Positions 57,987 to 64,000 of a DNA stretch of 64,000 nt are shown one piece after another. The notes under the pieces are model-generated. The model ran no database searches. It had not been told where the DNA came from and was given only the letters and a program-made list of their open reading frames with translations. The first letter of the stretch is position 1; every line of letters starts with the position of its first letter. Position numbers and translations under genes: made by a program. The DNA comes from Thermothielavioides terrestris NRRL 8126 (taxonomy: Eukaryota; Ascomycota; Sordariomycetes; Sordariales; Chaetomiaceae). The DNA lies in the NCBI RefSeq assembly GCF_000226115.1, contig NC_016459.1:4656501-4720500 (forward strand), written 5' to 3'.

Positions 57987-59745
57987 CTAGAGCCAGTATC
58001 GCCCCCAGATGTCGTACTCCTCCTTGGTCCCCCTAAACTTGAACTCCACGGGGACGATATCCTGGAAACCTTCCTCAATCCTGGGCTCCTTAAACCTCGA
58101 CGCAAAGCCGGTGAAGGCGAGCTTGGGCAGCCCTTGTCGGCTTTCCGGGTTCAGCTACCAAACGCAAGATCAGCGGCGCGTCCGGGGGGAGGAACGTTGG
58201 CGGGCCAAACCAAACCTGCTTGTTCATAGATCGCACTGCGGCGTTGTGCTCGCACAGCTGAAGCGGCGTCTTGAACCAGAGACATCGAATAGGCACCTTG
58301 TGTTTGTGCGCGAGAGCGACCCACTGGGACCGGGTCTCGGTGTCGGCATTGGTATTGTCTTGCAGGGAGTCAGCTGGTGGAATTGCAAGCAGAGCCGAGC
58401 CGGAAAGCATACCGACAACAACCGAGTCCCCCGCATGGAGCAAGTCCGCCGCCGCCTTGAAACATTTATCCTTGCTACTTCGGAATCAGCGTCTGGCTTG
58501 AACCCGGGCAAAAGAGGGGAAGCTGACCTCTTCAAGATGTCCTGGTTGACCCTCTCATAACCCAAAGGCTTCAAGTATTTCCAGTAAAACGTGCTCTTGC
58601 CAGCTCCGGGCGGACCGACGAACAGGACAATATCCTTGTCGTTTGCCTTCGTAAGGCCGGCGCTGTCTTCACCGTCCTGCTCGACAAAGGGGAAATTGGC
58701 CAGGTCGAAATCTCTCGCAAATTCGCGCGGTTGCTCTCCCAGAAAGAATTCCTCCGGAGTTTGGAACTTGATGCCAATGTTGTGGGCAAAGTTTCGGTCT
58801 GAGCAGCTGAAGTCCTTTGGAGCGGTGTTGCCGGCTTTCAGCTCGGCAATCCGGCCGCCCGCGTCGCCAACGAACACGCTATTCTCATGGTCGATGTCCG
58901 ACTCGGCAAGGTCGTAATCATCCTTCATCTCCGTCCACATGCCTGGTCGCGGCTTGCGGTAGATGTCTTGCCCCGTTGCGGCGTACAGCGTGATCGGGAT
59001 ACCCAGTTGGCTCAGCACGGCGTTGCATTTCTGCTTGAACGCAGGAACCCGATTCTTGGAGTTCTTGGGCGCCTTCGCCTTGGGATCCGGGTGGAGCACC
59101 AGACCACCTTGGTTCGTAAAGATGACCACTTGATACCTGGTATCCAAGAATCCGTCAGCAGGCCGGCGAGACAAGGGCAATATGATCAACGCACCCCTCC
59201 TCATTGTACAGCTGCTGCAGGCGCCCTGGAACACAGTGATGCCACCACTTCCAGTCAGCCGGATCGTCTGCGTGGCGCTTGCCTGATGCTGTTGTGATCA
59301 GGGTCGAGTCCTGGATCCCGTATAAGCCACTGCACCGCGCCACGGAGAGGGCGGATGTACCAGATCGAACGCAGCAATCTTGGACCGTTTCCTTGCTGTC
59401 TCGGGAGGGCCGGAGCCGACGCCTTCCGGGGCATATTTCGCGACAAGCAACGTGGCGGGCGAGTCGTCATCCGGGCTCCTCTCGGTCCACGTCGTTCGCT
59501 CCTTGGCCTTCTGGGACGTGGGGGTGAAGAAGTCGGCAACGGCGCCCTCTACCGGGGGACGTCAGCTCAATCACCTACCAATGGTCAACAGCTAGTGCGG
59601 GACGGGGAAAAGAGGGTGCAAGCATACTTGAGATAGACGGCTGAGCTTTGCGCTTGAGCGGCGGGGGGGAGATGGCGCGCTGGCTCTCGGATGCTGGCCG
59701 CTTTGTCCCCGCGGATGGCGGGAGAGGGTCGCTTTTGGATGACAT
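57987..59745 (-). CDS. pnk1: bifunctional polynucleotide 3'-phosphatase/5'-kinase
   Basis: This nuclear DNA-repair enzyme restores 3'-OH and 5'-phosphate ends at strand breaks. Seven exons: 59628-59745, 59361-59548, 59195-59310, 58528-59136, 58413-58474, 58216-58358, 57987-58154; product 467 aa. The N-terminus is Ser/Pro-rich with KRPASESQR and PPPLKRKAQ (likely nuclear signals); no FHA domain is present, as in other fungi. The HAD phosphatase domain shows FDLDST (catalytic Asp101 and Asp103), YQVVIFTNQGG, KPRPGMW and SVFVGDAGGR. The kinase domain has a P-loop GPPGAGKST near 315, VNQDILK and SVVVDNTNADTETR. The C-terminal end EEYDIWGRYWL is also family-typical. Splices are GT-AG with ordinary YAG or AAG acceptors. 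The ATG at 59745 is the first in frame. Confidence 0.93.
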
Positions 59746-61354
59746 CGCTGTGCTGGATGTCTTGCGGAGGGCTCGCAAAGACGCGTCGATTATTCCAGGA
59801 GATGGCTGGTCGTATTTGCATTCCGCTCATCGTTGCACGAGGTAGATGGCAGACGAGACGCGACGAGGAGCGAAAGCACGTGATGGCTCTTAATTGGGAC
59901 CAATTAGGACAGTTGCCTGTGTGGAGCTGGCAGCCACCTGGCGCAACCTGACGCCGAGTGACGCGGTGCCGGGGGGCCTGGCAGGCCCCGCCGACCCAAC
60001 CGGACACGCACGGCCAAATCGGCGTCGGCCCGTCGGGCAACAGGGAACAATGGAACATGATCAGAGAACGAACCTACCAGGCAACCTGGAACTTCCGCGA
60101 TTGGAACCACATGATCTCAAGACAAGGTAGGTACTGTACCTTAGGAATCACCGTTCTCTTGAGAGCGGGATACGGGTGCTGGAAGGCCACTCCCGTGTTG
60201 CCGAGACATCAGGCCGTCGCGGCCTCGCGGGTGAGGTTCCGGCAGATGCCCTGGTGATAAACCTCGGATGTCTGACTTGTATAGGACGGCCCCGGCAGGG
60301 CATGAGGATATCCCGCTCCCTGAGCGACCTCGCTTAACGTGATTGATCTTCGCTTACTTAGCCCAGAGGCAAGTGTCGTTGCTTGGGAGCAAGATGCGGC
60401 AGCAAAGGACGACACTTCGGGGATTGATTGATAAGTTACTGGCGGAAACAGAGTGGATTTGCCCATTTCTGCCCCATGACTAACGTACCTGTACCTGAGC
60501 AACAAGGCCCCTCCACGACACCCCATCCCTCACCTCTTGCACGGCAAAGATGAAGCACTTAGTCGGGTCAGGCACAGGCCACTGCCCGCGTTCGCCGCAG
60601 TGTATAACACCCAACCTAACTGAACTAACCTTCTATTGTGGGGATACCGGATTCGCTCCTTCCCAACGCTCCAGGGGCGTAGGGCGTTTGCGCAATCCCC
60701 CTTACAGGTGCTCGCACCCCCTCGGTCAACTCCTTCCATTGCAGGGGATTCGTCAGGTCGGCTGGTCCCGTGAAACGTGGAGGGACGCTTTAGCAAGATG
60801 GCAGGCCAACCATGCTAATAGGTTGGGATCGAAGTTAGATGTACTCTCTCTCGAGCGCCCTTCTCGAACTCTCCTTGTTGTCGAAATGAAACAACCTTGA
60901 ACTTCCCTGGCAGTTGTGGCCAAGTTCGTCAGGGGATTGGAGCCCTCGCCTGACGCGTCGGTGCTTCTCTCCTGCCCTGCAAATGTTCACTCGACAGGGA
61001 CGGGAGGAGGAAGGCCATGCCTGAAGACCCGGTACCGGGGTCAACCAGGGAAGTGGCCCTGCCTGGCTTCCCCTTTACCTTCGGCTCTTTTCCAAATTCG
61101 GGCGCGAATCTCGATTTTTTCCTGGCTGAAGCAGCATCAATATCCTCATCTCCGCTCTCTGCTCTCCGGCCCGCCGTTAGCTCTGCTTCCGCCAAACCCT
61201 CCCTTGCTCCAGCCCTGCCTTGCTCGGGGATCCGACTTCCCGACCCTATCTTGCGATTGTCTCCGTCGCTGCAAGACAACGCTTGCGGACCGGATCGGTA
61301 TCATCCATCTTGTATCCTTAGGCGCAGTCACCTACCTATGCAGCTGAAAGCAAG
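59746..61354. other. intergenic, divergent promoter region
   Basis: It separates pnk1 (minus) from the sugar transporter (plus). A GTAGGTACTGTACCTTA motif lies near 60128. From about 61080 the plus strand is C/T-rich, as expected of a fungal 5' leader. No gene was recognised. Confidence 0.4.
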
Positions 61355-63457
61355 ATGTATCAGATCGGGAATGTCAACTACATCGCCACCATCGCGGTGA
61401 TTGGTAAGTGTCCTATAGGAGCGCGAGAACTCTAATGGTTTGGGGGATGGTCGCTCACCAGAACAACCCACCCCGGTATTTTAGGTGGCGCCCTCTTCGG
61501 CTTCGACATCTCGTCCATGTCGGCCATGATCACGACACAGCCGTATCTGTGTCAGTTCAACGAGCGCGGCTTCGACGACTCTGGCCGCTGCCTGGGTCCC
61601 TCGGACTCGACCCAGGGCGGCATCACAGCCGCAATGCCGGGCGGCTCGTTGTTCGGAGCTCTCGCCTCCGGCTTTCTGTCTGACAGATTCGGCCGCAAGG
61701 CCACGATCCAGCTAGGCTCGCTGTTCTGGTCAGTCCCCTCTGTACATACCTGAGGGTAGAGTGAATCCAGTCAGCCGGCTGGCTGGGTTGAACGAGCATT
61801 ATGTCGCTGTCAACTGACCGGTAATGCAGGATTATCGGATCCGCTCTCATGTCCGGCGCCGCCAACATTGCGATGCTCGTCGTCTCCCGAGCCATCAACG
61901 GTTTTGCAATTGGCATTTGCTCCGCCCAAGTCCCGGTCTACATCTCGGAGATCGCCCCGCCCGACAAACGCGGCCGGCTCGTGAGCGGCCAGCAATGGGC
62001 CATCACCTGGGGCATCATGATCATGTACTTCATCTGCTACGGCTGCGCCTTCATCGACAACTCTGCTGCCTTCCGCCTGCCCTGGGCCCTGCAAATGATT
62101 CCGGCCTTGCTGCTCTTGGGCGGCGTCTTCTTGCTGCCCGAATCTCCTCGCTGGCTCATCAAGAAGAAACGCCTCGCCGAGGCGACCGAAGTGCTGGCTC
62201 TGGTCCGCGCCAAGAGTAACCGGAATTCTCCGTTAGTCAAGGCCGAGTTCGACGAGATCGTTCGGACCGTTCAGGAGGAGCACGACGGTGGCGATGCCAG
62301 GTGGCGCGAGGTCTTCGCACCCAAGATGCTCAACCGCACCTCAATCGGCGTCTTCACGCAGATTTGGTCGCAGCTGTCTGGCATGAACGTGATGGTCAGT
62401 TCAAAATTCCCAGTCGAAATCCGTTCCCGCTTCTGATTAATGCTTTTTTTGTGTCTGCCAGATGTACTACATCACGTATGTCTTCACCATGGCCGGACTG
62501 TCAGCTTCCGGTAAGTCGGCAGGCGGCGCTCCTCCCTCACGGCAGTCCGTCAGAACGAAACAGAGAGAGCTCACAGAGGCGAACAGGCTCCGACAACGGC
62601 GAGGTCCTCAAGTCCAGCAGTATCCAATTCGTAATCAACGTCGTCATGACGATCCCAGCGCTGCTGTGGATGGACCGCTGGGGTCGGCGCCCTACCCTGC
62701 TCGTCGGGGCGGCCTTGATGTGTCTCTGGCTCAGCATCAACGCAGGTCTCTTCGCCGTCTACTCGCATCCTCCGAGTCCCGGTGAGTTTACTTCGACTGC
62801 CGAGTCTATGGAGATTTCCGGGGCCCCGGCGAAGGCCGTCGTGGCTTCGACGCTCCTCTTCGTCGCGACATTTGCGCCAACCTGGGGGCCCGTGTCGTGG
62901 ACGTACCCCCCCGAGCTGTTTCCGTTGCGCGTTCGCGGCAAAGCTGTGGCGCTCGCCACCTCGGCTAACTGGATCTTCAACTTTGCGCTGGCCTATTTTG
63001 TCCCTCCCGCCTTTGCCAACATCACCTAGAGGGTGTACGTCCTCTTTGCCGTGTTCTGCGCCGCTATGTTCCTGCATGTCTTCTTTATGTTCCCGGAAAC
63101 GGCGAACAAGACGCTGGAGGAGATCCAAGACATCTTCGATGACACGAAGCCCGGCGGTAAGTAGAGCGGCTCCATCCCGCTGCTGGCTTGTGCGCCGGTG
63201 CGTGGCTGGCTGAACCGATGCTAACGAGACTGTCGAATGTAGCTATCAAGTACCTCGGCACGCCCGCATGGAAGACCAGAAACGACCGTTCGAAGGCCGT
63301 GAGGAGTGGGCCGGCAACAGCTAGCCAGGACATGGAGCTCCAGAGCCAGGCCCCAAGCAACGAAGTTACCGAGGGGCATGTCCCCAGCGGCGCGGATGGA
63401 AGTAAGCCACAGTATGTGGCCCGGACGTCCGAGGCACAGCCTGACGACGGCGCATGA
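61355..63457 (+). pseudogene. sugar transporter (MFS) with one in-frame TAG
   Basis: This is a hexose/pentose permease of the fungal sugar-porter family. Exons 61355-61403, 61485-61728, 61830-62394, 62462-62510, 62587-63156 and 63243-63457 all join in phase to 563 codons, with a single internal stop, TAG at 63027-63029 (codon 450). Family marks: GGALFGFDISSMSAM near TM1, DRFGRKAT, AQVPVYISEIAPPDKRGRLV, ESPRWLIKKKR, QIWSQLSGMNVMMYYITYVF, MDRWGRRPTLL, and after the stop MFPETANKTLEEI. The TAG follows AFANIT just before the last TM region, where relatives usually have an aromatic residue (Trp or Tyr) followed by a basic residue. Everything downstream, including a sixth exon with good splice sites, is intact, so the lesion is recent, an error, or edited in mRNA. 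If not read through, the product lacks the last two TM segments. Confidence 0.85.
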
Positions 63458-64000
63458 GCTCTCTCGCACTGGTTCGCATCATTGGATCTGGTTGAGACCT
63501 TCTCTTTGTGGCGCGTCTGATATGGATACTCGGGGTATTTTGCGTCGGGTCACGATCCCTCTTGGACAACAGTAGTCTCTCCCCTATCAACGATCGAAAG
63601 AATGGCTAGAAAGTATTGTGAAGGGGCGAAGTATGCCTTTCAGTTTTCGTCACCTGTCTCCGTTTTAGCGGTCTTGTTTCAGAGCGTTGTCTGTACCTTG
63701 GTGACTTACTTGCTCGGCCCGGCCCGGCCGTTTGATAAGTGATTGAAGGAGCTTAGCTCGGGAATCTTGAATCCATGGCGGTTCTGTTGACCATCACGTC
63801 TTGCTTGTCAATATCTAGATTCCAGACTTCAGAATACAGGAAATGTCCATCTCTTCCGTGCATCAAGCATTGTCACATTGCCATGCGGGTCATGCGATTT
63901 ACGCCATCGTTATTCAACCCTAGATGTCTAGATACAATGCGTTTCAGTAAAATCATCAACCACTCTCAATGACCGTGAGGGTGGTGACTGTGCTCTGGCG
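63458..64000. other. 3' flank of the sugar transporter
   Basis: No gene was recognised up to the window end. Confidence 0.4.

Noticed and set aside
1..64000. CRISPR array, bacterial operon or secondary-metabolite core gene
   Set aside because: No spaced direct repeats, no Shine-Dalgarno-linked gene strings, and no polyketide or peptide synthetase, terpene synthase or similar core enzyme is present.

Overview
This window is nuclear DNA from a filamentous ascomycete, most likely a Sordariomycete (Sordariales/Chaetomiaceae-like). The support is: short GT-AG introns of about 50-110 nt in most genes, GC-rich third codon positions, fungal-type gene families (OPT peptide transporter, ACS/DHA1/sugar MFS transporters, fungal P2C ATPase, GH43 arabinanase, ERG19), and a Tc1/mariner copy with RIP-compatible damage. 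Gene order is eukaryotic: genes are monocistronic and lie on both strands. I rebuilt exons by hand; every splice junction given keeps reading phase across the intron.

Layout. 1-7 kb: a fungal hypothetical gene, Arp2/3 subunit 3 (ARC18) and the tRNA m1A58 methyltransferase subunit TRM6, tail to tail with ARC18. 7-11 kb: an accessory island with a T-rich tract, a damaged Tc1/mariner element with near-perfect inverted repeats, and a tRNA-Glu-like SINE-type sequence beside it. 11-22 kb: an anion:cation symporter MFS, a P2C (Na+/K+-ATPase-like) pump and an oligopeptide transporter. 23-25 kb: a degenerate small gene and a small secreted protein. 26-34 kb: housekeeping genes KGD4, a cytochrome c/c1 heme lyase, a RUS/DUF647 protein, ERG19 and a MARVEL protein. 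34-44.9 kb: gene-poor, with one Ser/Pro-rich hypothetical gene and a broken cysteine-rich secreted peptide gene. 44.9-56 kb: a sugar-acid-type IlvD/Edd dehydratase, an MFS exporter, a hemerythrin-like HHE protein, a GH43 arabinanase and a concentrative nucleoside transporter. 58-63.5 kb: polynucleotide kinase/phosphatase (pnk1) and a sugar transporter interrupted by one in-frame TAG.

Functional themes are nutrient uptake (peptides, nucleosides, sugars, organic anions, plant arabinan) mixed with mitochondrial, translation and cytoskeletal housekeeping genes. The most interesting thread is a set of TAG-only interruptions: one TAG in the sugar transporter where relatives are expected to have an aromatic residue, eight TAG and no TAA or TGA in an otherwise open transposase frame (two of them at expected Trp positions), and one TAG in the Cys-rich peptide gene. 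All fit CpA-to-TpA (RIP-type) mutation. They are also the substrate pattern (UAG to UGG) of the A-to-I mRNA editing known from sexual stages of Sordariomycetes, so they are worth testing with RNA data.
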